From: Streptomyces sp. SCUT-3
GTDB taxonomy: Bacteria > Actinomycetota > Actinomycetes > Streptomycetales > Streptomycetaceae
Direction of reading: 5' to 3'
Assembly: GCF_014083985.1 (NCBI RefSeq)
Contig: NZ_CP046907.1
Span: 1,716,001 to 1,780,000, forward strand
DNA length: 64,000 nt
Shown piece after piece: positions 34,668 through 45,888 of this stretch (the first letter of the stretch is position 1; each line of letters begins with the position of its first letter). The notes under the pieces were generated by a model, which had not been told where the DNA came from, searched no databases, and saw only the letters and a list, made by a program, of their open reading frames with translations. A program made the translations under genes and the position numbers.

Positions 34668-36062
34668 ATGCACCTCAAGACGACCACCGCCGTCATCACG
34701 GCCGCTGTGTGCGGCTCACTCGTCCTCGGCTTCTCCGGGACCGCCCTCGCCCAAGGCCCCCGGCCGGAGCCCGCGACCCAGTCCGCCGTCGACACCTCCC
34801 GGACGGACGGCTCCGGATCCGACTCCGGGACCGCGCACGCGGGCGCGAAGGCGCAGGCCGCCCGCCCCGCCGGGGCCGCGGCACCCGCGAAGAAGGGCAC
34901 GCCCGCCAAGAACGCCGGGGCGATGACCCCCGCGAGGAACACGACGGACGCGAAGTCCGCCCGGGTCGGCGACCGGCTCACCCTCCTCTCCAGGCTCGGG
35001 CAGAGCGTCGACGCATCCTCCGCGGTCAGCAACGCCGTGCTCGACGAGAAGGTGAGCGACAAGGAGGTGGCCGACCTGAAGGCGAAGGCCGACACCTCCC
35101 TGGACGCGCTCGCCGAGGCCGCCCGGAACTACGGGAGCTACGGGACGACGGCAGCCGCCAGGCAGGACGGCACCACCGGAGAGCACAACACCGCCAAGCA
35201 GGACGGCACCGCCGGAGAACACGGCACCGCCAAGCAGGACGGCACCGCCGGAGAGCACAACACCACCAAGGGGACCGGCGGGAGCGCCGGCGCTGCGGGC
35301 GAGGGCAAGAACCTGGAATCCAGGATGATCCTGCCCGTCGACGACGCCGTCACGCCCAAGGTGACCACGGACGCGGACAAGGCCGCGGACGCGGACAGGG
35401 CCACGGACGCCGACAAGGCCGCGGACGCCGGTAAGGCCGCGGACGCGGACAAGGCCGCCCCGTCCGGCGTGGCCGAGGCGTCCTCCTCCCTCAAGGACAA
35501 GCTCGCGGCGCTGGTCGCCCACAGGGGCCGGGAGGGGGCCGAGGACAAGGCCGACGACGTGGCGGCGGACATCGTCAGGCTGCAGCAGGTCGTCGGCAAC
35601 ACCGTCGAGGCGGACCGGGAGGCCCACGCAGGCGCTGCGGGCGAAGCAGGCAAGCCGGCCGGCGAGAAGGGCCGGGCGGAGGAAGCCGGCAAGACCGACA
35701 AGGCCGCCGGGACCGAGCACAAGACCGACGGGACCGCCGGGACCGAGCACAAGACCGACGGGACCGCCGGAACCGCGGACAAGGACGCCGAGGACGCGCA
35801 CAAGGTGTCCGAGGGTGCGGCCAAGGCGGACGGGGCTGCCGGAACCGGGAACAAGGCCTCCGAGGGCTCGGACAAGGTCTCCGGCGCCGACGCCGCCAAG
35901 TCGGACGGGTCCGACCGGAACGACAGGGGCGACCAGTCCGACCGGAACGACCAGTCCGACCGGAGCGACAGGGGCGAGCAGGGCCGCGATGCCGCCCAGT
36001 CCGGCAAGAACGCCGAGGCGACGGACGGGCCCTGCGGGGCGGACGAGCGCGTGAAGGAGTAG
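34668..36062 (+). CDS. Secreted, highly charged low-complexity repeat protein
   Basis: This 464-residue protein of unknown function starts at ATG 34668 after a perfect AGGAGG site. A Sec signal peptide ends at ALA (residues 26-28). The mature part is almost entirely hydrophilic and rich in Ala, Lys, Asp, Gly, Thr and Glu. It contains three 12-residue repeats (QDGTAGEHNTAK type, 35163-35270), several ADADKAADA-type repeats (35368-35460), two 10-residue TEHKTDGTAG repeats, and an Arg/Asp/Ser/Asn tract near the end. A possible folded part lies at residues 100-155 (DRLTLLSRLGQSVDA, VLDEKVSDKEVADLKAKADT). Only two cysteines occur, one in the signal and one near the C-terminus. A 19-bp terminator follows. 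Confidence 0.8.
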   Translation: MHLKTTTAVITAAVCGSLVLGFSGTALAQGPRPEPATQSAVDTSRTDGSGSDSGTAHAGAKAQAARPAGAAAPAKKGTPAKNAGAMTPARNTTDAKSARVGDRLTLLSRLGQSVDASSAVSNAVLDEKVSDKEVADLKAKADTSLDALAEAARNYGSYGTTAAARQDGTTGEHNTAKQDGTAGEHGTAKQDGTAGEHNTTKGTGGSAGAAGEGKNLESRMILPVDDAVTPKVTTDADKAADADRATDADKAADAGKAADADKAAPSGVAEASSSLKDKLAALVAHRGREGAEDKADDVAADIVRLQQVVGNTVEADREAHAGAAGEAGKPAGEKGRAEEAGKTDKAAGTEHKTDGTAGTEHKTDGTAGTADKDAEDAHKVSEGAAKADGAAGTGNKASEGSDKVSGADAAKSDGSDRNDRGDQSDRNDQSDRSDRGEQGRDAAQSGKNAEATDGPCGADERVKE

Positions 36063-36091
36063 GCGCCCGCCCGGACGGGACCGCTTGCCCC

Positions 36092-36134
36092 GGCCCCGCC
36101 CGCCGTGCCGGCGATCGGCACGGCGGGCGGGGCC
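36092..36134. terminator. Very strong terminator, 19-bp perfect stem
   Basis: The arms at 36092-36110 and 36116-36134 are perfectly complementary with a 5-base GCGAT loop. It lies 29 bases after the repeat-protein stop and 85 bases before the convergent AAA gene stop, so it can work in both directions. Confidence 0.85.
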
Positions 36135-36163
36135 GTCGCGACGTCCGGACCTCCGGCCATCGG

Positions 36164-36209
36164 CCGACGGGTCACCCGGCCGACGGATCACCCGGTCGGC
36201 GGATCCCTG
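36164..36209. repeat. 16-bp direct repeats near the AAA gene end
   Basis: CCGACGGGTCACCCGG (36164) and CCGACGGATCACCCGG (36180) are adjacent copies with one difference, followed by a degenerate third copy. They lie between the terminator and the stop of the AAA gene. Confidence 0.75.
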
Positions 36210-36218
36210 AGCGGCGGG

Positions 36219-37055
36219 TCAGGGGAAGTGGAGGGCCTCCAGGGAGGAGGCGACGGCACGGTCCACGATGACCACCGAGACGCACCCGCGCGGTATGACC
36301 GACCTGCGCCGCCTCCCGGCCGGCGCCTCCCGGTACGGGGCCTGCGCGGCATCGACGAGCCGCCGTGCCGCGCGGCGGTGGCGGGCGAAGGCGTAGGCCG
36401 ACACCCGGCGGCCGCGGGCCCGCTGGCCCTGCAGCGCGGTGCCGGCGGGGACGTCGAGGAGGAGCAGGTGGAGGCCCCGGCCCGCCCGCCGGGCCCGGCG
36501 GGCCAGCCAGCGGCGCACCCACACCATGGACCCGCAGTCGTGGACGACCAGGCTGCCGCCCTCGTCGAGGGCGCGTTTGAGCCCCCAGTAGTGGGCGATC
36601 CGCACCAGGGGGCGGTAGACCGCGTACGGCAGCCAGGACGGCATCCGGCGGGCGAAGCGGTCCCGGGTGTCCTGGGAGTCGATGCGGCGGGCCTTGTTCC
36701 CGGCGTTCCCGGCGTTCCCGGCGTTCCCGGCGTTCCCGGCCCCGGCGTTCCCGGCCCCGGGGGGCCGGGCGGCCGGGGAGCGGGCGCCCGCCGTCACCCG
36801 GCGCATCATCGTGCTCTTGCCGCTGCCCGGGAGGCCGGAGACCACGACGAGGTCGCCGGCCGGGTAGTGCAGGGTGCGGACCTTGCCGCCGAGGCCGCGC
36901 AGGTCGACGACCCGGTGGGTCCACCGCCGGCCGCCCTTCCCGCCGCGGTCCCCGCCCGGGCGGTCCTCGTCGCCGCGGGCACGGTCGTGCTTCTGCCCGG
37001 GCACGGCGATGCGGAGCGCACCCGTCGTCGTCACACCACCGCTGGCTCCCTGCAA
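36219..37055 (-). CDS. AAA-type ATP-binding protein (predicted kinase, AAA_33-like)
   Basis: This 278-residue cytosolic P-loop protein has Walker [19 protein letters not shown] near residues 70-87, [20 protein letters not shown] as a second conserved part, and [13 protein letters not shown] as the likely following strand, similar to small predicted nucleotide-binding kinases. The function is unknown. A Gly-Asn-Ala tract encoded by perfect 9-bp repeats interrupts the region between the P-loop and the [18 protein letters not shown] segment. It is divergent from the riboswitch-controlled gcvT gene; I recall an ATP-binding protein at this position in other streptomycetes. Confidence 0.75.
   Translation of the reverse strand: MQGASGGVTTTGALRIAVPGQKHDRARGDEDRPGGDRGGKGGRRWTHRVVDLRGLGGKVRTLHYPAGDLVVVSGLPGSGKSTMMRRVTAGARSPAARPPGAGNAGAGNAGNAGNAGNAGNKARRIDSQDTRDRFARRMPSWLPYAVYRPLVRIAHYWGLKRALDEGGSLVVHDCGSMVWVRRWLARRARRAGRGLHLLLLDVPAGTALQGQRARGRRVSAYAFARHRRAARRLVDAAQAPYREAPAGRRRRSVIPRGCVSVVIVDRAVASSLEALHFP
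36696..36740 (-). repeat. Five perfect 9-bp tandem repeats coding Gly-Asn-Ala
   Basis: Five identical GTTCCCGGC units run from 36696 to 36740, then two interrupted copies follow. On the coding strand they encode GNA triplets inside the AAA protein. Length change keeps the frame. Confidence 0.9.
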
Positions 37056-37230
37056 TGCGACCGTCCTCCCCTGGTCCGGCCCCCAGGCTGTCAGGAGCCC
37101 GGTCGAACCTTCAAGAAAGCGTAATACCGGTCACAGCGGGCGCACCCGGTTACGGCGCATCTGGCCACGTGCGGAGCAGGTCTGACATGATGAGCCGACC
37201 GAATCAACTGCATACCGGCCGATTGAATCC

Positions 37231-37420
37231 GTGCGGGAGAGTCCCTGGCCGTCCAGGGCGCCGAAGGAGCAAGTCCTCCCTTGAATCTCTCAGGCACAGT
37301 CACCGCGCGGACGAGGCACATCTGAAAAGCGGTCCGCCCGTGGCGGGCCCACCCAAGGTGCAAGTCGGGGCCCCCGGGGGCTCACGACGAACCTCTCAGG
37401 TTCCGATGACAGATGGGGAG
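37231..37420 (+). promoter_or_regulatory. Tandem glycine riboswitch upstream of gcvT
   Basis: There are two glycine aptamers in series. The first runs about 37231-37297, with GGGAGAG paired to CTCTCAGG and the conserved core GCCGAAGGAGCAAG. The second runs about 37317-37420, with P1 CATCTG pairing to CAGATG (37410) and core CACCCAAGGTGCAAG. The gcvT start codon lies 38 bases after the second aptamer. Glycine binding is expected to turn on gcvT, and the tandem arrangement is the classical one. Confidence 0.93.
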
Positions 37421-37457
37421 GACCGTCCTCGCCACGCCTTCATCGGGAGACCGCCGC

Positions 37458-38588
37458 ATGACCACCGACGCCACCGGCCGGCGTACGCCGCTCGACGCCG
37501 TGCACCGCGCACTCGGCGCCACCATGACCGACTTCGCGGGCTGGGACATGCCGCTGCGCTACGGCAGCGAGCGCGACGAGCACAACGCCGTGCGCACCCG
37601 GGCCGGCCTGTTCGACCTCTCCCACATGGGCGAGATCACCGTCAGCGGCCCGCAGGCCGCCGAGGCCCTGGACTTCGCCCTGGTGGGCTTCGTCTCCGCA
37701 CTCGCCGTCGGCCGTGCCCGCTACACGATGATCTGCGCCGAGGACGGCGGGATCCTGGACGACCTGATCGTCTACCGCACCGGGGAGCAGGAGTTCCTCG
37801 TCGTCGCCAACGCCTCCAACGCCCAGGTGGTGCTGGACGCGCTGACCGCCCGCGCCGAGGGCTTCGACGCGCAGGTGCGCGACGACCGCGACGCCTACGC
37901 GCTGATCGCCGTGCAGGGCCCCGAGTCCGTCGGCATCCTCGCGGGGCTGACCGACGCCGACCCGGACGGCCTGAAGTACTACGCGGGGCTGCCCGCCACC
38001 GTCGCGGGCCGCCCGGTGCTGCTGGCCCGCACCGGCTACACCGGCGAGGACGGCTTCGAGCTGTTCACCGCGCCCGAGCACGCCGTCGCCCTGTGGGAGG
38101 CGCTCACCGAGGCCGGCGCCGGCGCCGGCCTGGTGCCCTGCGGGCTGTCCTGCCGCGACACGCTGCGCCTGGAGGCGGGCATGCCGCTGTACGGGCACGA
38201 GCTGAACACCGGCCTCACCCCGTTCGACGCCGGTCTCGGCCGGGTCGTGCGCTTCGACAAGCCCACCAACGAGGGCCGCTTCGTCGGCCGCGAGGCGCTG
38301 GAGCGGGCGGCCGAGCGGGCCGGGCAGACCCCGCCGCGCAAGCTGGTGGGCCTGGTCGCCGAGGGCCGCCGCGTGCCCCGGGCCGGGTACGCCGTGGTGG
38401 ACGCCGGCGGCGCCGTCGTGGGCGAGGTCACCTCCGGGGCGCCCTCCCCGACCCTGGGCAAGCCGATCGCCATCGCCTACGTCGACGCCGCGCACGCCGA
38501 GCCGGGCACCCGCGTGGCCGTCGACGTCCGCGGCAGCCACGAGGCTGTCGAGGTGGCCGCCCTCCCCCTGTACCGGCGCGCCCGCTGA
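37458..38588 (+). CDS. gcvT: Glycine cleavage system T protein (aminomethyltransferase)
   Basis: GcvT transfers the methylene unit from the aminomethyl-lipoyl arm of GcvH to tetrahydrofolate and releases ammonia. The protein has 376 residues and begins [24 protein letters not shown], shortened to the typical family start after ATG 37458. The folate-site segments [12 protein letters not shown] and [13 protein letters not shown] are present, as is [18 protein letters not shown]. It sits directly under the glycine riboswitch and is separated from gcvH by a terminator. Confidence 0.97.
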   Translation: MTTDATGRRTPLDAVHRALGATMTDFAGWDMPLRYGSERDEHNAVRTRAGLFDLSHMGEITVSGPQAAEALDFALVGFVSALAVGRARYTMICAEDGGILDDLIVYRTGEQEFLVVANASNAQVVLDALTARAEGFDAQVRDDRDAYALIAVQGPESVGILAGLTDADPDGLKYYAGLPATVAGRPVLLARTGYTGEDGFELFTAPEHAVALWEALTEAGAGAGLVPCGLSCRDTLRLEAGMPLYGHELNTGLTPFDAGLGRVVRFDKPTNEGRFVGREALERAAERAGQTPPRKLVGLVAEGRRVPRAGYAVVDAGGAVVGEVTSGAPSPTLGKPIAIAYVDAAHAEPGTRVAVDVRGSHEAVEVAALPLYRRAR

Positions 38589-38595
38589 ACCCCCG

Positions 38596-38623
38596 CCGGC
38601 CGGGCGGCCTCCCGCCCGGCCGG
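38596..38623 (+). terminator. Terminator between gcvT and gcvH
   Basis: A 12-bp perfect stem (CCGGCCGGGCGG / CCGCCCGGCCGG) with a 4-base loop begins 8 bases after the gcvT stop. It implies that gcvH and glyA are partly uncoupled from the riboswitch transcript or have their own promoter. Confidence 0.75.
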
Positions 38624-38746
38624 AGCGGCCCCGACCCGAGCCGCACACCCCGTCCGCACCCCGTCCGCACCCCCTCCGCACCACCCGGCCGTCCACGTCG
38701 TGGACCCCTGCGCCGAGTACCTCCACCGATCCGGGAGAATTCAGTC

Positions 38747-39124
38747 ATGAGCAACCCCCAGCAGCTGCGCTACAGCAAGGAGCACGAGTGGATCTCCGAC
38801 GCCGTTGACGGCGCCTCCACCGTGGGCATCACCCAGCACGCCGCCGACGCGCTCGGCGACGTGGTGTTCGTCCAGCTCCCCGAGGTCGGCGACTCGGTCA
38901 CCGCGGGCGAACCCTGCGGCGAACTGGAGTCGACCAAGTCGGTCAGCGACCTGTACGCGCCGGTCTCCGGCGAGGTCACCGAGGTCAACCAGGACGTCGT
39001 GGACGACCCGGCGCTGGTGAACTCCGCTCCCTTCGAGGGCGGATGGCTCTTCAAGGTGAAGGTGTCGGAGGAGCCGGAAGACCTGCTCTCCGCCGACGAG
39101 TACGCCGCCTTCACCGGCAACTGA
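38747..39124 (+). CDS. gcvH: Glycine cleavage system H protein
   Basis: GcvH is the lipoyl carrier that shuttles the aminomethyl group of glycine between the P, T and L proteins. The 125-residue protein has the start RYSKEHEWI and the lipoylation lysine K64 in [21 protein letters not shown] 38747 follows a CGGGAGAA site. glyA follows after 22 bp, suggesting co-transcription. The P protein gene is not in this window. Confidence 0.97.
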   Translation: MSNPQQLRYSKEHEWISDAVDGASTVGITQHAADALGDVVFVQLPEVGDSVTAGEPCGELESTKSVSDLYAPVSGEVTEVNQDVVDDPALVNSAPFEGGWLFKVKVSEEPEDLLSADEYAAFTGN

Positions 39125-39146
39125 CCTCCCCCGACCTGGAGACGTG

Positions 39147-40418
<1,272 letters not shown>

Positions 40419-40424
40419 CACCAT

Positions 40425-40448
40425 GGGGGGAGGGTCACCCCTCCCCCC
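40425..40448 (+). terminator. Terminator after glyA
   Basis: A 10-bp perfect stem (GGGGGGAGGG / CCCTCCCCCC, 4-base loop) starts 7 bases after the glyA stop, in a 239-bp gap before sdaA. The rest of the gap shows only GC-rich sequence and a possible sdaA promoter. Confidence 0.75.
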
Positions 40449-40657
40449 GGACGGCCCCCGTCCCGCTCCCCCGCGGGCGCTCCCCCCACGGGCGCTCCCC
40501 GCGGGCGGCGGGACACGGGACGCAGCAAGCGGCAGCCCCGCCGGCCGCCCGGTCCGGACACCGGCGGACGGCGGGGCTGCGCCGCGTCCTCCCCCGTCCC
40601 GCCCCCTGCACCGCCCACGTCCCCCGCACGTCACCACCAAGGACAACGGAGTCCCCC

Positions 40658-42040
<1,383 letters not shown>

Positions 42041-42043
42041 GGC

Positions 42044-42076
42044 GGGGAGCCGGCCCCGTCCCGGGGCCGGCTCCCC
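42044..42076. terminator. Convergent terminator between sdaA and the TrkA gene
   Basis: A 14-bp perfect stem (GGGGAGCCGGCCCC / GGGGCCGGCTCCCC) with a 5-base loop lies 4 bases after the sdaA stop and serves two convergent genes. A short direct repeat of GGGCTCGCCGGGAGG follows. Confidence 0.8.
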
Positions 42077-42116
42077 GGGACGGGCTCGCCGGGAGGGGCT
42101 CGCCGGGAGGGGCCGG

Positions 42117-42806
42117 TCAGCGCAGTTCGCTGAAGCGTTCGGTCTGGCGGGTGTGCCCGGCGACGATGATGGTGTCGTCCGGCTGCACGACGGTGTCGGG
42201 GGTGGCGTAGGTGAAGCCCTCGCCGGGGCGTTTGACCGCGACGACGGTCAGGCCGTAGCGGCTGCGGATGCCGCTCTCGGCGAGGGTCCTGCCGACGACG
42301 TCGGCGGGAGGGTTGGTCTTGACCAGGGCGAAGTCGTCCTCGAACTCGATGTAGTCCAGCATCCGTCCGCGCACCAGGTGGGCGACGCGCCGGCCCATGT
42401 CGTGCTCGGGGTAGACGACGTGCTGGACGCCGAGCTGGCTGAGGATGCGGCCGTGCGGTTCGCTGACGGCCTTGGCCCACACCTCGCGGAGGCCGAAGGA
42501 CAGCAGCAGGGACGTGGTCAGGATGCTGGCCTCGATGTTGTTCCCGATGCCGACGACCGCCCGGTCGAACTCGTGGACGGACAGCTGGCGCAGCACGTCC
42601 TCCTTGGTGGAGTCGGCGCGCACCACGTGGGTGAGGGAGCCGGAGAGGGACTGGACGATCTCCGGGTCCTGGTCTATGCCCAGGACCTCGGTGTCCTCGT
42701 CGACCAGTTCCAGTGCCAGGGAGCGCCCGAAGCGCCCCAGGCCGATGACGACGACGGAGTTGCCGTGCGCGATGCGGCGCGGTCTCGTACTGCGGTTCCT
42801 AGCCAA
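42117..42806 (-). CDS. TrkA/KtrA-type potassium channel regulatory subunit (RCK)
   Basis: This 229-residue cytosolic gating subunit of a K+ uptake channel has an N-terminal RCK_N Rossmann domain (VVVIGLGRFGRSLALEL, then the acidic residue in GIDQD that binds the nucleotide ribose) and an RCK_C domain (GRTLAESGIRSRYGLTVV, TIIVAGHT). ATP/ADP or NAD(H), and in some relatives cyclic-di-AMP, bind such subunits. The ATG overlaps the channel gene stop by 8 bp, so the two are one translationally linked operon. Confidence 0.92.
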   Translation of the reverse strand: MARNRSTRPRRIAHGNSVVVIGLGRFGRSLALELVDEDTEVLGIDQDPEIVQSLSGSLTHVVRADSTKEDVLRQLSVHEFDRAVVGIGNNIEASILTTSLLLSFGLREVWAKAVSEPHGRILSQLGVQHVVYPEHDMGRRVAHLVRGRMLDYIEFEDDFALVKTNPPADVVGRTLAESGIRSRYGLTVVAVKRPGEGFTYATPDTVVQPDDTIIVAGHTRQTERFSELR

Positions 42807-44202
42807 TGACGGGTCGCTCCTCGGGCAGGTCGTACAGGCGTTCCCGGCTGCGCAGGGCCAGCGCGGAGGCCGCGGTGATGGGGCCGATGCGGCCGATGAA
42901 CATCAGCACGACGAGCAGGGTCTGGTTGAAGGCGGGCAGGTCGGCGGTGATGCCGGTGGACAGGCCCACGGTGGCGAAGGCGGAGATCACCTCGAACAGG
43001 GCGCGGTCGAGGGAGAAGTCCGTGGAGAGCATGAAGACCACGGTGGAGGACGCCACGGCCGCGACCGACAGCAGCACCACCGTCAGGGCCTGCCGCTGGA
43101 CGGTGCCCGGCAGTCGGCGGCCGAAGATGTTGACCGCGGCCTCGCCGCGGATCTCGGCGTAGACGACGAAGAAGAGCACGGCGAAGGTGGTCACCTTGAT
43201 GCCGCCGGCCGTGCCGGCGCTGGCACCGCCGACGAACATCAGGATGTCCATGCCCAGCCAGCCGGCCGGGGTCATGGCGGAGATGTCGATGCTGTTCAGC
43301 CCGGCACTGCGGGTCATGGCCGACTGGAAGAACCCGGCCAGCACCTTGTCGGGGGCGTCCAGCGGCCCCAGGGTCGCGGGGTTGGTCCACTCCACGGCGG
43401 TGACGAACACGGCGCCCCCGGCGAGGAAGACCCCGCTCGCCCACAGCACGATCTTGGTGTGCAGGGACCACCTGGCGGGCCTGCGCAGACGGCGGCGCAG
43501 TTCGAACAGCACCGGGAAGCCGAGACTGCCGCAGACGGCGGCGAGCGCGACCGGCAGGCAGATCCACGGGTCGGTGACGAATCCCATCAGGCTGTCCGGG
43601 TACAGCGCGAAGCCGGCGCTGTTGAACGCCGAGACCGAATGGAAGATCCCCAGCCACGCCGCCCGCGGCCACGGCTCGTCGTAGCCGAGGGCGAAGCGGG
43701 GGGCCAGCATCAGGGCGACGGCGGCCTCGATGGCCAGGCTGTACTTGGCCACCCCGAGGACCAGGGACCGCAGGTCGCCCAGACCGAGGCTCTTGGTCTC
43801 GGTCGCGGCCGACAGCCGGGCGCGCAGCCCCATGCGGCGCGACACCAGGACGCCCAGCGCCGAGGCGAAGGTCATGATGCCCAGACCGCCGACCTGGATC
43901 AGCCCCAGGAGGACGACGTGGCCCAGGCCGGTCCAGTGGCTGGGGGTGTCGACCACCACCAGGCCGGTCACGCACACCGCCGAGGTCGCGGTGAACAGCG
44001 CCTCCAGCAGGGTCGCGCCGCCCGGCCCGACCCGGGCCGCGGGCAGCATCAGCAGTGCGGTGCCCACCGCGACCGCGACCGCGAAGCCGACCGCGACGGC
44101 CTGCGCGGGATGCCTCAGCCGCAGCCGCCGGAACGGCGACCGCCGGGCACGGCGGTCGCCGCCCGGGGCCCCGACTGCGCGGAGGAACGACGATGGACGC
44201 AT
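42799..44202 (-). CDS. TrkH/KtrB-type potassium transporter membrane subunit
   Basis: This 467-residue membrane pore protein has four pseudo-repeats. The selectivity loops appear as TATSAVCVTGL, SVSAFNSAGFAL, SAMTRSAGLNSID and SAFATVGLSTGIT, each with the filter glycine. About ten hydrophobic helices are visible. I chose ATG 44202 (MRPSSFLRAVG); an in-frame start at 44238 would add 12 residues, and no strong ribosome binding site decides it. Paired with the RCK subunit downstream. Confidence 0.92.
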   Translation of the reverse strand: MRPSSFLRAVGAPGGDRRARRSPFRRLRLRHPAQAVAVGFAVAVAVGTALLMLPAARVGPGGATLLEALFTATSAVCVTGLVVVDTPSHWTGLGHVVLLGLIQVGGLGIMTFASALGVLVSRRMGLRARLSAATETKSLGLGDLRSLVLGVAKYSLAIEAAVALMLAPRFALGYDEPWPRAAWLGIFHSVSAFNSAGFALYPDSLMGFVTDPWICLPVALAAVCGSLGFPVLFELRRRLRRPARWSLHTKIVLWASGVFLAGGAVFVTAVEWTNPATLGPLDAPDKVLAGFFQSAMTRSAGLNSIDISAMTPAGWLGMDILMFVGGASAGTAGGIKVTTFAVLFFVVYAEIRGEAAVNIFGRRLPGTVQRQALTVVLLSVAAVASSTVVFMLSTDFSLDRALFEVISAFATVGLSTGITADLPAFNQTLLVVLMFIGRIGPITAASALALRSRERLYDLPEERPVIG

Positions 44203-44256
44203 CCGACCGACAATAGCCACCCCTCGTGAACAGCACATCCGCCCCCCGGGTCTCCG

Positions 44257-44580
44257 TCACGAGCCCGGGCCGCACGAGCCCGGGCCGGGCTCGGCGCGCC
44301 CGACACCGCGGCGCAGCGCGGCGGCGAGCGCGCGGGCCGTCGCGACGTTGCAGCGCCCGAGGTCGACCAGGGGCGTCGCCCACCACGTCCGCCTCGGGAC
44401 GTCCAGCCACAGCGACGGCAGGGTGACGCCCGCCTCCTTGAGCGCTTCGGCGAGTTCGCCGCACACCGCCTCCGCCTCCTCGACCTCGTCCGGCTCCTCG
44501 TCCTCCTCCGGCTCCACGGTCCCGTCCGGCTCCACCGGCTCCACCGGCTCCACCGGCGCCTTCGCCGCCCGCTCCTCCAC
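44257..44580 (-). CDS. Small acidic hypothetical protein divergent from the XRE regulator
   Basis: This 107-residue protein has a Glu/Pro-rich acidic N-terminus (VEPEEDEEPDEVEEAEAV), a helical middle part (ELAEALKEAGVTLPSLWLD), and a conserved-looking end TPLVDLGRCNVATARALAAA. I recall short proteins with this LVDLGRCN pattern in many streptomycetes, often near XRE/DUF397 genes, with no known function. The GTG start at 44580 has a weak ribosome binding site. It is divergent from the XRE gene by 163 bp. Confidence 0.6.
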   Translation of the reverse strand: MEERAAKAPVEPVEPVEPDGTVEPEEDEEPDEVEEAEAVCGELAEALKEAGVTLPSLWLDVPRRTWWATPLVDLGRCNVATARALAAALRRGVGRAEPGPGSCGPGS

Positions 44581-44743
44581 TGCCCGCTCCGTTCCGTCTC
44601 CGTTCGCCGCTCACGACGAGCGGCCGACTGACTACCTTGTGTACTCCCAGCATCACCGCCTGTCGGTGGGGGAACTGCGGTCGAGCCGTTGTCGGCCCGC
44701 AGGGCAACAGAGCATCTGAGCAAGAGGACGACCAGGGGGCACG

Positions 44744-45565
44744 ATGGCCGACCGGCCGGTCGAGGACGAGAACTCCGCGCGGGCGGCGCTGGCGGGCACG
44801 CTGCGGTACCTGCGGGAGAGGACGGGCAAGTCCCTCGGGCAACTGGCCGAGGACACGCGGTACGACAAGAGCTACCTGTACCGGCTCGAAGCGGGCGAAC
44901 GCCTCTCCAAATCCCCGGTCATGGAGGACCTGGACGCCTACTACGGATCGGACGGCCTGCTGGTCCGGCTGTGGAAGCTGGCGCGGATGGAGATGTACAA
45001 GGACAAGTACAAGGCGTTCATGCGGTACGAGGCCTCCGCCACGATCATGCACAAGTACATGCTGGCGATCCCCGGGCTGTTGCAGACGGAGGCCTACGCC
45101 CGAGCCATCCTGTCGGCGCCGCCAACTCTTCGGAACGAGGACGAACTCGAAGAGAAGGTGATGGTGCGCATGGGACGCCAGGAACTGTTGCACCGCGATC
45201 CTCCGCCGAGCATCCGGGTAATTCTGGACGAGTCAGCACTCCGACGCCCCACAGCTGTCCCGAGTACATGGACCGAGCAACTGGCTCACCTTGTCGACTC
45301 GGCGGCTCGGCAGACCGTGACGATTCAGGTGCTTCCCTTCAGCGCCGGCCTCCACGACCTTGTCAGTGGCTCGCTTTCCCTCCTGTGGCAGGCGGACGGC
45401 AGCTGCGTTGTCTACATGGAGGGCAACGCGTTCGGAGAGCTGATCGAGGAGCCTGCGGAGGTGGGCAGATTCCGCTTGTCATACGACCGAGTGCGAGATC
45501 TGGCTCTGCCACCATCGGAATCGGTGGCCTTCATCGAACGCCTTCTGGAGGAGTACTCACAATGA
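44744..45565 (+). CDS. XRE-family helix-turn-helix regulator with DUF5753
   Basis: This 273-residue DNA-binding protein has an N-terminal XRE helix-turn-helix (LRYLRERTGKSLGQLAEDTR, YDKSYLYRLEAGERLS; residues 20-60) and the C-terminal DUF5753 domain (LAIPGLLQTEAYARAIL, VRMGRQELL, RVILDESALRRP). This architecture is abundant in Streptomyces and usually paired with a DUF397 protein; some pairs control development or antibiotic production and may act as antagonist pairs. AGGGGG lies 6 bases before ATG 44744. The codon use is less GC-rich than in neighbouring genes, notably after residue 120, suggesting a variable locus. Confidence 0.92.
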   Translation: MADRPVEDENSARAALAGTLRYLRERTGKSLGQLAEDTRYDKSYLYRLEAGERLSKSPVMEDLDAYYGSDGLLVRLWKLARMEMYKDKYKAFMRYEASATIMHKYMLAIPGLLQTEAYARAILSAPPTLRNEDELEEKVMVRMGRQELLHRDPPPSIRVILDESALRRPTAVPSTWTEQLAHLVDSAARQTVTIQVLPFSAGLHDLVSGSLSLLWQADGSCVVYMEGNAFGELIEEPAEVGRFRLSYDRVRDLALPPSESVAFIERLLEEYSQ

Positions 45566-45777
45566 ACCAAACCTCTGACCTCGCCACTGCCGCTTGGCGC
45601 AAGTCGAGTTACAGCGACGAGGGCGACGCCAACTGCGTCGAGGTCGCCGACGGGATACCCGGCGCCGTCCCCGTCCGGGACAGCAAGGACCCGCACGGTC
45701 CGGCACTCGTCTTCCCGGCGGACGCCTGGGCGTCGTTCGTCGCCGCCGTCAAGGGCGGGGAGTTCCCGGCCTCCTGA
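45562..45777 (+). CDS. DUF397 domain-containing protein
   Basis: This 71-residue protein is the DUF397 partner of the XRE regulator. The family core is visible: AAWRKSSYSDEGDANCVEVA, VPVRDSKDPHGPALVFP and AWASFVAAVKGGEF. Its ATG overlaps the XRE stop (ATGA). In studied cases DUF397 proteins bind and inhibit their partner regulator; that is inferred here from family and position. Confidence 0.93.
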   Translation: MNQTSDLATAAWRKSSYSDEGDANCVEVADGIPGAVPVRDSKDPHGPALVFPADAWASFVAAVKGGEFPAS

Positions 45778-45796
45778 CACCTCCGGCACCGCGTAC

Positions 45797-45840
45797 GGCG
45801 GCGGCCCGCGCGCACCGCGTGGTGCGTGCGGGCCGCCGCC
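45797..45840. terminator. Convergent terminator, 20-bp stem
   Basis: Arms at 45797-45816 and 45821-45840 pair over 20 bp with a single G-T pairing and a 4-base loop. It separates the XRE/DUF397 operon from the convergent serine hydrolase gene. Confidence 0.82.
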
Positions 45841-45888
45841 GTCCTGAACGGGTGCCGGGTCCTGCGGTTGCCGTACGGCTTCCGCTAC

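Noticed and set aside
35163-35270. Three 36-bp repeats considered as a CRISPR array
   Set aside because: They are directly adjacent, without spacers, and in frame as 12-residue protein repeats.
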